DNA from: Xiheimicrobium sp033763395
Lineage (GTDB): Bacteria; Myxococcota; Myxococcia; Myxococcales; Myxococcaceae
Assembly: GCA_033763395.1 (NCBI GenBank)
Contig: JANRKQ010000018.1
Span: forward strand, 152,897-216,896
DNA: 64,000 nt
Reading direction: 5' to 3'
Within the stretch, counting starts at the first letter, position 1, and every line of letters starts with the position of its first letter. Made by a program: the position numbers and the translations under genes. Below are positions 17,917-26,459 of the stretch, in pieces. The notes under the pieces were generated by a model, which did no database searches, was not told the origin of the DNA, and saw nothing but the letters and a program-made list of their open reading frames with translations.

Positions 17917-18567
17917 TCAGAGATCCCCGAACTTCAGCTTCGCCTCGAGGAAGCGCAGGTAGTCGAACAGCCGCGCCGTGTCGCGCACCACCATGCGGTC
18001 GCCCGACAGCTCGATGAGGCCCGACTTCTCGAGCCGATGGCAGAGGTAGCGAATGGCGGGCTCTCCGACGGCGAGCTCGCGCGGCAGGTCGCGCGCCTGG
18101 AAGTCGATCTCGATGCCCTCTTCCAGCGGCCGGCCCTTCGTCTGACACGCCTGGAGGATCCAGTTCACCACGCGGCTGTTCGGGTCGGACAGCAACAGCG
18201 TGTCGATCTGCGCGTCGGCCTCGGCGAGCCGCTCGGCGAGCTTCTTGATCATGCGCACGGCGATCTCGCTGTTGCCGCGGATCATCGCCTCGAAGGTCTT
18301 GGGGTCGATGACGAGCAGGCGCGCGGCCTCTTCGACGGTCGCCGACGCGTTGCGCGGCTTGTTCGAGATGATCGCCATCTCGCCGAAGAACTCGCCGGGC
18401 CCCAGCACCGCCAGCACCTTCTCGACGTCGCGCACCTTCTTCCAGATGCGCACCTTGCCGGACTGGATGACGTACATCTCCTTGCCCGGCTCGCCCTCGC
18501 GCACGAGCACCGTTCCGGGAGGGATCTCTTTTCCGAACTTCTGGAACAGCGTTTCTTCGGCGCTCAT
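17917..18567 (-). CDS. CRP/FNR-family cyclic nucleotide-binding regulator
   Basis: A 216-residue protein. Residues about 10-125 form a cyclic-nucleotide-binding beta-roll with the phosphate-binding cassette PGEFFGEMAIISNKPRNASA, keeping the Gly-Glu and Arg that contact cAMP. A dimer helix follows. Residues about 150-205 form a Crp-type helix-turn-helix (ARDLPRELAVGEPAIRYLC), somewhat divergent. It sits between the cyclase, 57 bases upstream, and the phosphodiesterase, one base downstream, so it is the likely effector of that module. Its DNA targets are unknown. Confidence 0.88.
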   Translation of the reverse strand: MSAEETLFQKFGKEIPPGTVLVREGEPGKEMYVIQSGKVRIWKKVRDVEKVLAVLGPGEFFGEMAIISNKPRNASATVEEAARLLVIDPKTFEAMIRGNSEIAVRMIKKLAERLAEADAQIDTLLLSDPNSRVVNWILQACQTKGRPLEEGIEIDFQARDLPRELAVGEPAIRYLCHRLEKSGLIELSGDRMVVRDTARLFDYLRFLEAKLKFGDL

Positions 18568-18624
18568 GCGTCGGGTGGGAGACTTGCCGACAAACCCGGG
18601 GGGGTCAATTTCTAACGGGGCCCG

Positions 18625-20934
18625 TCACTTGGTGGTGAGCGAGGCCACGCCGTCCCAGTCGCTGGGCGGTGGCTGCGCCTTGAACGCCTCGAGCTGCGCC
18701 AGGTAGCGCCGGCACGCGGCGTCGATGGGCCAGGCCTCGAGCACGGCACGGAAGCCCACGCCCGCGGCCTCGAAGTCACGCGCGGTGAAGCGGGCGAGCG
18801 CGTCTTCGAAGCGGGAGATGATGGCGGCGTCGGCCTCGGAGGGCCGCCCCAGCCCCCGCACCTCATAGATGTTCACCGGCAGCCGCTTGCCCTTCACCCG
18901 CACCGCGCCCAGGCGCCGCGTCACCACCGCGTCCTTCACCTGCTGCCAGGTGGACTCGGAGATGATGATGCGCGTGTCGTATTCCTTGTTGGTGCCCTCG
19001 AGGCGGCTGCCGAGGTTCACGGCGTCGCCGAGCACCGTGTAGTCGACGCGCACGTCAGAGCCCATGTTGCCCACCACCATGGGCCCGGAGTTGATGCCGA
19101 TGCCGATCTCGAGCTCCGGCAGCCCGGCCGCGCGCCACGTGGGCTTCATCGCGTCGAGGCGCTCCAGCATGCGCACCGCGGCGCGGCAGGCCCGCAGCGC
19201 GTGATCGGGCTGATCGAGCGGCGCGTTCCAGAACGCCATCAGGGCGTCGCCGATGTACTTGTCGAGCGTGCCCTTCTCGTCGAAGACGATGGCCGTCATC
19301 GGCGACAGGTAGTCGTTGATGAAGGCCGCGAGCGCCTCGGGTGACATGCGCTCCGACAGCGTGGTGAAGCCACGAATGTCGCTGAACAGCACCGTCATGT
19401 CGCGCTTCTCACCCTTGTTGAGCCGCTCCGGGTTCTCGAGCGCGATCGCGATGACGTCTTCCCCGAGGTAGCGGCTGAAGGCCGAGCGCATGCGGCCCTT
19501 CTCGCGGTCGACCGCGAAGTACCCGAGGAACACCATCGCGAACGAGGTGGTGAGGAGACACGCCAGCGGCACCGTCAAGGCGACGTGAACGCCCGCGTCG
19601 AACGCGACCCACGCGCCGCCAAGCCAGAGCGCCAGCACGCCGGAGATCACCAGCGCCTTGAAGAGGAAGCGCAGCCGCGGCACCGCCACGCCCAGGACGA
19701 CGGACACCAACAGCATGAGCAGCAGCTCGACGAGCAACACCGACACCGGGCGCTCCAGCATGCGGTCGTCGAGCAGGTTCGAGAGGATTGCCGCGTGGGT
19801 GTAGACGCCGGGCTCGAGCTCCTTGAAGGGCGTCACGCGCTGATCGCCCGCGCTGCCGACGATGGTGACGCCGATCAGCACGGCCTTCCCTTCGAGCTCG
19901 GCGCGCCCGACCCGGCCCTCGACCACGTCGACGATCGAATACGTGGTGAACGCCTTCGCCGGGCCCGGGTAGTCGATGAGCGCGAACGGTGAGAGTTCGT
20001 CGAAGGGGATCGTCCGCGGTGAGGGGCCCACCAGCTCGACGCCGCTCACCCGGCTCCCGGAGAGCGTCGGCTTGATCGCCGCGCCGAGGGCCACCGCCGC
20101 CGTCTGCAGGGCCATCGACGGGAAGAGCGCGTCGCCGTCACGAATGCGGACGAGGAGCGCCCCCCGGCGGATGGTGCCGTCGAGATCGATGATGGCGGCG
20201 AAGTGCCCGAACGAGGTCCCGGCGCGAACGAAGCGATCGAGCGGGGCCTGGAGCGCGTGGAACACGTAGAGCTCGCTCCTCGCGGCCTGCAGCTGGCGCG
20301 TCACCCCGCCCTGACTGAACTCACGCAGCAGCACGGGGCCCATGAGCGCCCGGAACCGGTCGAGCTGCTCGGCGGTGAAGTCGCCCTTGCTGCCATCGTC
20401 GATGGGCACCACGCCGTGCACCACCTTCGGGCCCAGCCGGCGAAGGGCCGCCTCGAGGCGATCGTCGGGCGCGTTGACCACCACGCGCTCGAGCTCGGTG
20501 CGCCACGCGGTCACCTCGTCACCGGGGGACAGCCGCTGCAGCCGCTCGAGCGTGGCCTTCGCCTCGGCCACCTCGTCTTCACGGGCGTCGGTGAACGTCG
20601 CGTCGAGCCCGACCGCCGCCACGTTCGCGTCGCCGAGGCGCTCGAGAGCCTCGGCCATGTACCGGCGCGACCACGGCCACAGGCCCCACCGCTGCGCGCT
20701 CTTTTCGTCGATGGCGACGACCACCACGCCGGCGTTCGGTGGCCGCTGGCCCCGGAGGCGAAAGCGCAGATCCCACAGGCGGCCCTCGGCGACCTGCACC
20801 GCGCGCTGAATCAGGGCCGGCGTCTGCCCGGCCCCCACCACGAGCGGCTCGGTCGTCAGCAGGTGGAGCCCCGCGAAGAGCACCGCCAGCGTCAACGCAG
20901 AGAGCTCGAAGCGACGCCGGGAGAGCCAACTCAT
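18625..20934 (-). CDS. CHASE2-sensor adenylate cyclase
   Basis: A 769-residue class III cyclase. An N-terminal membrane helix (LSALTLAVLFAGLHLL) is followed by a periplasmic CHASE2 domain at about 40-370, with VVVVAIDEKSAQRWGLWPWSR typical of it. Three membrane helices then lie at about 385-450. The catalytic domain at about 500-690 keeps both metal aspartates (LFSDIRGFT and YIGDALMAF), the adenine-selecting Lys in LDKYIGD, and the Asn and Arg of GDAVNLGSRLEG, predicting an active adenylate rather than guanylate cyclase. The C-terminus is a short helical TPR-like tail. The start gives MSWLSRRRFEL; it diverges from purM across 64 bases. Confidence 0.92.
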   Translation of the reverse strand: MSWLSRRRFELSALTLAVLFAGLHLLTTEPLVVGAGQTPALIQRAVQVAEGRLWDLRFRLRGQRPPNAGVVVVAIDEKSAQRWGLWPWSRRYMAEALERLGDANVAAVGLDATFTDAREDEVAEAKATLERLQRLSPGDEVTAWRTELERVVVNAPDDRLEAALRRLGPKVVHGVVPIDDGSKGDFTAEQLDRFRALMGPVLLREFSQGGVTRQLQAARSELYVFHALQAPLDRFVRAGTSFGHFAAIIDLDGTIRRGALLVRIRDGDALFPSMALQTAAVALGAAIKPTLSGSRVSGVELVGPSPRTIPFDELSPFALIDYPGPAKAFTTYSIVDVVEGRVGRAELEGKAVLIGVTIVGSAGDQRVTPFKELEPGVYTHAAILSNLLDDRMLERPVSVLLVELLLMLLVSVVLGVAVPRLRFLFKALVISGVLALWLGGAWVAFDAGVHVALTVPLACLLTTSFAMVFLGYFAVDREKGRMRSAFSRYLGEDVIAIALENPERLNKGEKRDMTVLFSDIRGFTTLSERMSPEALAAFINDYLSPMTAIVFDEKGTLDKYIGDALMAFWNAPLDQPDHALRACRAAVRMLERLDAMKPTWRAAGLPELEIGIGINSGPMVVGNMGSDVRVDYTVLGDAVNLGSRLEGTNKEYDTRIIISESTWQQVKDAVVTRRLGAVRVKGKRLPVNIYEVRGLGRPSEADAAIISRFEDALARFTARDFEAAGVGFRAVLEAWPIDAACRRYLAQLEAFKAQPPPSDWDGVASLTTK

Positions 20935-20998
20935 GTGCGATGACGATAGCCGACGCCGCGCTGTTTCCCCCGAACGGAAATGGGTATGAGCCACCCGC

Positions 20999-22030
20999 GT
21001 GGGCACCTCGTACAAAGACGCCGGAGTCGACATCGTCGCAGGAGACGCGCTGGTCGAGCGCATCAAGCCCCTGGCGGCGCGAACCAGGCGGCCGGAGCTG
21101 CTCTCGGGCGTGGGCGGCTTCGGGGGGCTCTTCGCCATCCCGCCGGGCAAGTACCGTGAGCCGGTGCTGGTGAGCGGCACCGACGGCGTCGGCACCAAGC
21201 TCAAGCTCGCGTTCCAGCTCGGCCGGCACGACACCGTGGGCATCGACCTGGTCGCGATGAGCGTCAACGACGTGCTCACCTGCGGCGCCGAGCCGCTCTT
21301 CTTCCTCGACTACTTCGCCACCTCGCGGCTCGACGTCGCGCAGGCCGAGAAGGTGATCGCCGGCATCGTGACGGGGTGTGAGCAGGCGGGGTGCACGCTC
21401 CTGGGCGGCGAGACCGCCGAGCTGCCGGGCTTCTACACACCCGGCGAATACGAGCTGGCCGGCTTCTGCGTGGGCATCGTCGAGCGATCGAAGATCATCG
21501 CTGGGACGAGCATCGTCGCGGGCGACCGGGTCATCGGCGTGGCGTCGACGGGCCTGCACTCGAACGGGTACTCGCTGGCGCGCAAGGTGATCGCCGACGC
21601 GAAGCTCGAGCTCACCGCGACCGTCGACGGCGTCGAGCTGGCGAGCGCGCTGCTGGCGCCTACCCGCATCTACGTCAAAGACGTCCTCTCGCTGCTCGAG
21701 CAGGTGCCGGTGAAGGGCCTCGCGCACATCACCGGGAGCGGGCTGCCTGGCAACGTGCCCCGCTGCCTGCCCGACGGCACCCGCGCCGTCCTCGACGCCT
21801 CGCGCTGGCAGCGCCCCGCGATCTTCGAGCTGCTCCAGCGGCTGGGCCAGGTCGCCCGCGATGAGATGTACAGCACCTTCAACATGGGTGTCGGCCTCAC
21901 CGTGGTGGTGGCGCCGGAGCACGCCGCGACGACCGTGGCGCACTTCAAGGCGCGCGGCGTGGAGGCGTGGGACGTGGGCGTGATCGAGGCGGGCGTCGCA
22001 GGTCAGGAAGCCGAGGCGATCATCTCGTGA
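20999..22030 (+). CDS. purM: Phosphoribosylformylglycinamidine cyclo-ligase (AIR synthetase)
   Basis: Closes the imidazole ring in purine synthesis, making aminoimidazole ribotide with ATP. The 343-residue protein shows the family signatures SGTDGVGTKLKLAF, IDLVAMSVNDVLTCGAEPLFFLDY, LLGGETAELPGFY and HITGSGLPGNVPR, in the usual order and length. It starts with GTG (MGTSYKDAGVDI). The stop overlaps purN by one base (TGATG), so the two consecutive purine enzymes are coupled. Confidence 0.97.
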   Translation: MGTSYKDAGVDIVAGDALVERIKPLAARTRRPELLSGVGGFGGLFAIPPGKYREPVLVSGTDGVGTKLKLAFQLGRHDTVGIDLVAMSVNDVLTCGAEPLFFLDYFATSRLDVAQAEKVIAGIVTGCEQAGCTLLGGETAELPGFYTPGEYELAGFCVGIVERSKIIAGTSIVAGDRVIGVASTGLHSNGYSLARKVIADAKLELTATVDGVELASALLAPTRIYVKDVLSLLEQVPVKGLAHITGSGLPGNVPRCLPDGTRAVLDASRWQRPAIFELLQRLGQVARDEMYSTFNMGVGLTVVVAPEHAATTVAHFKARGVEAWDVGVIEAGVAGQEAEAIIS

Positions 22031-22641
22031 TGCGCGTCGGGGTGCTCGCGTCGGGCAGCGGCTCGAACTTCCAGGCCCTCGTCGACGCGCTCAACGTCGA
22101 GGGGTCGCCCGCGCGCGTGACGGCGCTCGTCTGCAACGTGCCGGGGGCCCGGGTGCTGGACCGCGCGGCGAAGGCCGGCGTGGAGGCCGTGGTGATCGAT
22201 CACACCCGGTACACCACGCGCGCCGACTACGACGCGGCCGTCGCCGACGCCCTCGCCCAGCGGGCCACCACCCTCGTCTGCCTCGCCGGCTACATGCGGC
22301 TGGTGACGCCGGTGTTCCTGTCGCGCTTTCCCGGCGCGGTGCTCAACGTTCACCCGGCGCTGCTGCCGTCGTTCCCGGGCCTCCACGCGCCGCGGCAGGC
22401 GCTCACCGCGGGCGTCGCCGTCACCGGGTGCACCGTGCATTTCGTCGACGAGGGCACCGACACCGGGCCGATCATCGCGCAGGCGTGCGTCCCCGTGCTG
22501 CCGGGCGACGACGAGGCGGCGCTGACCGCGCGCATCCAGAAGGAAGAGCACCGCTTGTTCCCCGCGGTGGTGCGCGCGCTCGCGCTCGGACACGTGAGAC
22601 TCGACGGCCGGAAGGTCGTTCGGCACGAGGTGATCGCGTGA
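22030..22641 (+). CDS. purN: Phosphoribosylglycinamide formyltransferase
   Basis: Transfers a formyl group from 10-formyltetrahydrofolate to GAR in purine synthesis. The 203-residue protein keeps the catalytic triad Asn106, His108 and Asp144 (AVLNVHPALLPSFPG and EGTDTGPII), at the same numbering as the E. coli enzyme, and opens MRVGVLASGSGSNFQAL. The ATG overlaps the purM stop. Its own stop overlaps a GTG start for a small downstream gene. Confidence 0.97.
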   Translation: MRVGVLASGSGSNFQALVDALNVEGSPARVTALVCNVPGARVLDRAAKAGVEAVVIDHTRYTTRADYDAAVADALAQRATTLVCLAGYMRLVTPVFLSRFPGAVLNVHPALLPSFPGLHAPRQALTAGVAVTGCTVHFVDEGTDTGPIIAQACVPVLPGDDEAALTARIQKEEHRLFPAVVRALALGHVRLDGRKVVRHEVIA

Positions 22642-22766
22642 GTGGGTCGGCGCTCGTGCAGCTGGCGCTCGATGGCACGAACCTCCGACGGCTCGAGCTG
22701 ATCGCCACCCGGTGGGCTTTGGTCCGCGACGGACGGAACGTCGTTGAACCTGAGGTGCTCGCGTGA
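22638..22766 (+). CDS. Small 42-residue protein between purN and an oxidoreductase
   Basis: A GTG-initiated frame encodes 42 residues beginning MSGSALVQLALDGTNLRRLE and ending RNVVEPEVLA. It is joined by four-base GTGA overlaps to purN upstream (22638-22641) and to the oxidoreductase downstream (22763-22766). That arrangement is what the rest of this operon uses, so I read it as a true gene rather than spacer. There is no signal, membrane helix or cysteine. The pattern of alternating hydrophobic and Arg residues suggests a small folded or partner-binding peptide. Function unknown. Confidence 0.7.
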   Translation: MSGSALVQLALDGTNLRRLELIATRWALVRDGRNVVEPEVLA

Positions 22767-24253
22767 CCTCGTCAGCGCTCGCTCGGCGCGCCTCGACGCC
22801 GAGCCGTCACGTGTACGACGTCATCATCTTCGGCAGCCAGCTCCCCGGAGTCCTCACCGCGGGGGTGCTGGCGAAGCGTGGGCTCCAGGTGCTGCTCGTG
22901 GAGCACGATGGGCTCGGCTCGCCCTACGTCCACCAGGACTACATGTTCTCCCACGCGCCGTTCCTGCTCGGTCCCCTCGAGGCGCTGGGGCCCCTGGAGG
23001 GGCTCCTCACCGAGCTCGGCGCGCTCACCCAGGCGAAGCGGCTCGTCCACCACGCCGGCCTCCAGGTGCTCCGGCCGCGGCAGTGGTTCGAGCTGTCCGC
23101 CAAGCTCGGCGCGCGCTCGAAAGAGGTGTCGCGGGCGCTGGGTGACGAGGGCGGAGAGGCGTTGCTCCAGGCCCTCGACCAGGCCGCCCATCGCCATGAC
23201 GCCACTGACGCGTTCTTCCAGTCGAAGCCCGATCTGCCTGCCGACGGGTGGTTCGCGCGCTGGAAGCTCCGTCGTCACCTCGCGCGCTTCTCGGGCCTCG
23301 AGGCCGACACCACCCTGTCGCTCCAGGCGCCCCTCGAGGCGATGGTGCGATCGCTCGAGCGCTTCGTGGTCTCGGCCGACGGCCCCATCGCGCGGGCGCG
23401 CGCCCTGTCGCGGATCCTGCCCACGCCGTGGACGGTCCCCGGTGGGTTCGAGGCGTTCCGCGGCGTCCTCGTCGACAGGGCCCGCGAGCTCGGCGTCGAC
23501 GTGGTGGACTCGGAGCAGCAGATCGAGCTGCTCGCGTTCGATGGGCGCACCGCCGTGGGCCTGCGCCTGCGAAAAGGTGACACGACGTACCGTGCCGGCG
23601 CGCTCGTCGCGGCGTGTGATCTGTCGACCCTCGCGCTGCTGATCCCCGACGCTCGGAAGGGGCCGCTCGAGAAGCTCGCGCTGCGCGTGCCGACCCGCCG
23701 AGCCCTGTTCACGACCCACGCGGTGCTGCCGGACCGCGCCCTGCCTCGGGGCCTGGGGGCGCTGGGCCTCATCGAGGGGACCGACGGCGAGCTGGGGCCG
23801 GTGCTCTTCGAGGTGACGCCGGCGCGGCGCGCGAACCAGGACGTCGGGGAGAAGGTGCTGTCCTTCACCATCCGGGCGGCGACCCAGCTGCGGAGCGCCG
23901 GAGAGCCCGCCGTGCAGGCGCTCGTCGAGCGGGTGTGGGCCTCGGTGGCCGACGTGTTCCCCTTCACCCGGAAGCACGTGACGCTGCAGTCGTCGCCGTG
24001 GGTCGATTCGGCGCGCGTGGTGGCCGGCGTGGCCGAGCCCTTCCCCAGCTTCGAGCCCGGGCCCGACTCGGTGCTCGGCCTGTCGGGCCTGACGACTGCG
24101 TCGCCCTGGCCGCGGCTGTACCTGGCCAGCCGTCAGGTGTTGCCGGGCCTGGGGCTGGAAGGTGAAGCGCTGGCGGCGCAGCGGGCGATCGCGGCGGTGG
24201 AAAAGCGGCTCGTGTCGAAGAAAGATCCGCTCAAGGTGGGGAGGCCGGGATGA
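22763..24253 (+). CDS. FAD-dependent oxidoreductase, phytoene-desaturase-like
   Basis: A 496-residue Rossmann flavoprotein. The N-terminal dinucleotide fold DVIIFGSQLPGVLTAGVLA has an altered GxGxxG (GSQLPG) but keeps the acidic residue at the strand end (VLLVEHD). A second region, TPWTVPGGFEAFRGVLVDRA, resembles the 'GG...' segment of amine-oxidase and carotenoid-desaturase families, and the C-terminal LYLASRQVLPGLGLEGEALA resembles their FAD-closing motif. The substrate is unknown. It starts by overlap with the small gene and overlaps the GTPase start (ATGA, 24250-24253). The altered glycine motif makes FAD binding likely but not certain. Confidence 0.78.
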   Translation: MTSSALARRASTPSRHVYDVIIFGSQLPGVLTAGVLAKRGLQVLLVEHDGLGSPYVHQDYMFSHAPFLLGPLEALGPLEGLLTELGALTQAKRLVHHAGLQVLRPRQWFELSAKLGARSKEVSRALGDEGGEALLQALDQAAHRHDATDAFFQSKPDLPADGWFARWKLRRHLARFSGLEADTTLSLQAPLEAMVRSLERFVVSADGPIARARALSRILPTPWTVPGGFEAFRGVLVDRARELGVDVVDSEQQIELLAFDGRTAVGLRLRKGDTTYRAGALVAACDLSTLALLIPDARKGPLEKLALRVPTRRALFTTHAVLPDRALPRGLGALGLIEGTDGELGPVLFEVTPARRANQDVGEKVLSFTIRAATQLRSAGEPAVQALVERVWASVADVFPFTRKHVTLQSSPWVDSARVVAGVAEPFPSFEPGPDSVLGLSGLTTASPWPRLYLASRQVLPGLGLEGEALAAQRAIAAVEKRLVSKKDPLKVGRPG

Positions 24254-25287
24254 GCACCGTCAACGTGATGGCGCGGGAAGTGGCGGCGAAGGTCGTCTTC
24301 TACGGGCCCGGGCTGTCGGGCAAGACGACGTCGCTCAAGCGCATCTACGAGTCGATCAAGCCATCGCTGCGGGGCGAGCTCATGTCGCTCCCGACCGAGG
24401 CCGACCGAACGCTGTTCTTCGACTTCCTGCCGGTGCGGGTCGAGAAGGTGGGCGACTACGCGCTGCGGCTGGCGCTGTACACGGTGCCCGGGCAGGTCTT
24501 CTACAACGCCACCCGCAAGCTGGTGCTGCAGGGCGCCGACGGCGTCATCTTCGTGGCCGACTCGAACCCGGGCGCTGACGACGCGAACCGGGAATCGATG
24601 GCGAACCTGGAAGAGAACCTCGCCGAGCAGGGCATTCGGCTCGACGGGTTCCCGCTCGTGATTCAGTACAACAAGCGCGATCTGCCCACGGCGCTGCCGC
24701 TCGACGCCATGCGCGCGGCCCTCAACGGCCGGGGCGTGCCCGACTTCGAGACGTGCGCCACGAGCGGCGAGGGCGTGCTCGACGCGATGAAGGAGATGGT
24801 GCGCCTCGTCATCAAGGATCTGCGGGCGCGCAAGGTGGTGCCGGCGCCGCGACCCAAGCGGGAGCTGCCGCGGCTCGACGCTCCGGCCGAGGATCTCGAG
24901 GCGAAGATCCGCGAGCAGCTCAACGAGAAGCCGCAGGTGGCGCCGGTGAAGGGAGCGCTCCCGCCGATGGGGCCGGTCGCGACGCTGGCGCCGGCGGTGC
25001 TCGTCGATCCAGCGCGGGCCGCCGAGGCGTGCTTCGCGCGGGCGGACTACGAAGGGTGTGTTCGCGCCTGCGCCGAAGCCGTGGCGCGCGGGCTGTCGTT
25101 CGCGGGCGGCGCGGAGCGTGGGGCCCAGGCCTTCCTCCTCGGCCTCGATGGGCGTGACGTGCTGGATCTCGAGCGTCGGGCGGCGGCGAGCGCGAGCCGG
25201 GTCGATGACGCGGCGTTCGCCCTGTACGTGCTCGCCCAGACGTTCGTGCGCCTGGCCGACGCGGGGTTGCCGACTCCGCAGCAGTGA
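24250..25287 (+). CDS. MglA-family small GTPase with C-terminal extension
   Basis: A 345-residue GTPase. Residues 1-195 align with MglA, the polarity and gliding GTPase: P-loop GPGLSGKTTSLK at 19-30, TEADRTLFFDFLP with the catalytic Arg, the MglA-specific G3 TVPGQVFYNATRKL with Gln, and NKRD for guanine. Residues about 200-345 are an extra Pro/Ala linker and a helical TPR-like domain (FARADYEGCVRACAEAVARG) absent from canonical MglA (~195 residues). It is a paralogue, not the canonical mglA, and no mglB is beside it. It ends the purM-purN-small gene-oxidoreductase run. Confidence 0.88.
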   Translation: MSTVNVMAREVAAKVVFYGPGLSGKTTSLKRIYESIKPSLRGELMSLPTEADRTLFFDFLPVRVEKVGDYALRLALYTVPGQVFYNATRKLVLQGADGVIFVADSNPGADDANRESMANLEENLAEQGIRLDGFPLVIQYNKRDLPTALPLDAMRAALNGRGVPDFETCATSGEGVLDAMKEMVRLVIKDLRARKVVPAPRPKRELPRLDAPAEDLEAKIREQLNEKPQVAPVKGALPPMGPVATLAPAVLVDPARAAEACFARADYEGCVRACAEAVARGLSFAGGAERGAQAFLLGLDGRDVLDLERRAAASASRVDDAAFALYVLAQTFVRLADAGLPTPQQ

Positions 25288-25359
25288 CGTTTTCCGGGCG
25301 CCTGAAACGAGGCCCGTGGCCGGATTTCCCGGACCCATTCGTCTCCAGGTCACGACGAG

Positions 25360-25827
25360 ATGTCCGACGGCATTCGCCAGGCCTGGCAGCGCTACTTCTC
25401 TCCAGTGCGGGAGAAGTGCCGTCGTGTGCTCGGCGACGGAGACGACGCGAGCGACGTGGCCCAGGAGACCTTCATCCGGTTCTGGAAGCAGGGCCCTCCC
25501 GAGCCGCCGCGGGTGGCGCTCGCGTGGCTCTATCGCACCGCGACCCACCTGTCCGTCGACCGGCTCCGGCACCGGGCGCTTCACGCCCGCGCGGTGCCAC
25601 AGCCCGTGTACGGCGCGGATCTCGAAGCCTCGACCGCCAGCCGCCAGCTCCTCGCCCGGCTCGCGCGCGACGCCGACGCCGAAGAGCTCCAGGCCGCCGT
25701 GCTGTCGCGCCTCGACGGCCTGACGCACCCGGAGATCGCCGAGGTGATGGACGTGTCGGAGCGCACCGTTCGTCGCCTGCTGGCCCGCTTCGACCAACGC
25801 GCCCAGCGTGAGGAGTCACCCCCATGA
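25360..25827 (+). CDS. ECF sigma factor
   Basis: A 155-residue compact sigma factor. Region 2 lies at about 8-75 (DDASDVAQETFIRFWKQ and LAWLYRTATHLSVDRLRHR). Region 4 lies at about 105-150 with the helix-turn-helix HPEIAEVMDVSERTVRRLLA. The stop overlaps the start of the anti-sigma-like gene in ATGA (25824-25827), so the two are co-translated. It begins 72 bases after the GTPase gene. It probably controls itself and the caspase-like gene; I could not identify a convincing ECF promoter pair upstream. Confidence 0.9.
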   Translation: MSDGIRQAWQRYFSPVREKCRRVLGDGDDASDVAQETFIRFWKQGPPEPPRVALAWLYRTATHLSVDRLRHRALHARAVPQPVYGADLEASTASRQLLARLARDADAEELQAAVLSRLDGLTHPEIAEVMDVSERTVRRLLARFDQRAQREESPP

Positions 25828-26450
25828 ACCACCCTTCGTTTCTGGCGCTCGACCACTTCGCGCTGGAGCCGCGCGCTGGCACCGTGCAGGCGCATGTCGA
25901 CACCTGCAGCCAGTGCCGCGCGCACGTCGAGGCGGTTCGGGTCGCCACGCCGTTCCCCGCGGCGCTCGAGGCCCTCCCCCGCCGGCCAGGCGTCTGGCCC
26001 TGGCGCCCCGCGCTGGCCTTCGGCGGGTTGCTCGCCGCCGCGCTCGCCCTCGGCGTCGTGACGATGACCACCCCGTCGGCGCCCGCCGTCACCGCCAAGG
26101 GCGCGCCCGAGGTGGTGGTGTGGCTCAACCGCGGGGGCGTCGTCACGAAGTGGGCGGGCCAGCCGATTCGGGCAAAGGACGCGGTGCGGCTCGAGATCGC
26201 ACCCGCCGGGCTCGACACGATCACCGTCTACGACGAGCGGCAGCAGACGATTCTGTACGCCGAGGGCGTCGCCCCGCACGGCACCAGCCTGACGCCCGCC
26301 TGGGCCTTCGACGGCCAGGCCGAAGTGGAACGGCTCCGCGTCATCGTCTCCCGGGGGCCCGTACCCCTGGAGGCGCTCCAGGGGGCCCAGTGCACCGCGC
26401 AGCGCGATCTGCTGTGCTCCCGTTTCGAACTCCGCCGCGAAGGCCCGTGA
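25824..26450 (+). CDS. Anti-sigma factor-like membrane protein
   Basis: A 208-residue protein with a short zinc anti-sigma signature, His24-x3-Cys28-x2-Cys31 (HVDTCSQC), then one membrane segment at about 66-84 (ALAFGGLLAAALALGVVTM) and a periplasmic domain of about 120 residues with a possible disulphide (GAQCTAQRDLLC). Coupled by a four-base overlap to the sigma gene and nine bases from the caspase-like gene. It should retain the sigma factor at the inner membrane until a periplasmic signal arrives. The zinc domain is shorter than in the rpoE1 partner at 1835. Confidence 0.82.
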   Translation: MNHPSFLALDHFALEPRAGTVQAHVDTCSQCRAHVEAVRVATPFPAALEALPRRPGVWPWRPALAFGGLLAAALALGVVTMTTPSAPAVTAKGAPEVVVWLNRGGVVTKWAGQPIRAKDAVRLEIAPAGLDTITVYDERQQTILYAEGVAPHGTSLTPAWAFDGQAEVERLRVIVSRGPVPLEALQGAQCTAQRDLLCSRFELRREGP

Positions 26451-26459
26451 AAGGCGCTG

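Noticed and set aside
25288..25359. TGAAAC as an ECF -35 element upstream of the second sigma gene
   Set aside because: No -10-like partner at the usual 16-17-base spacing; could not be supported by eye.
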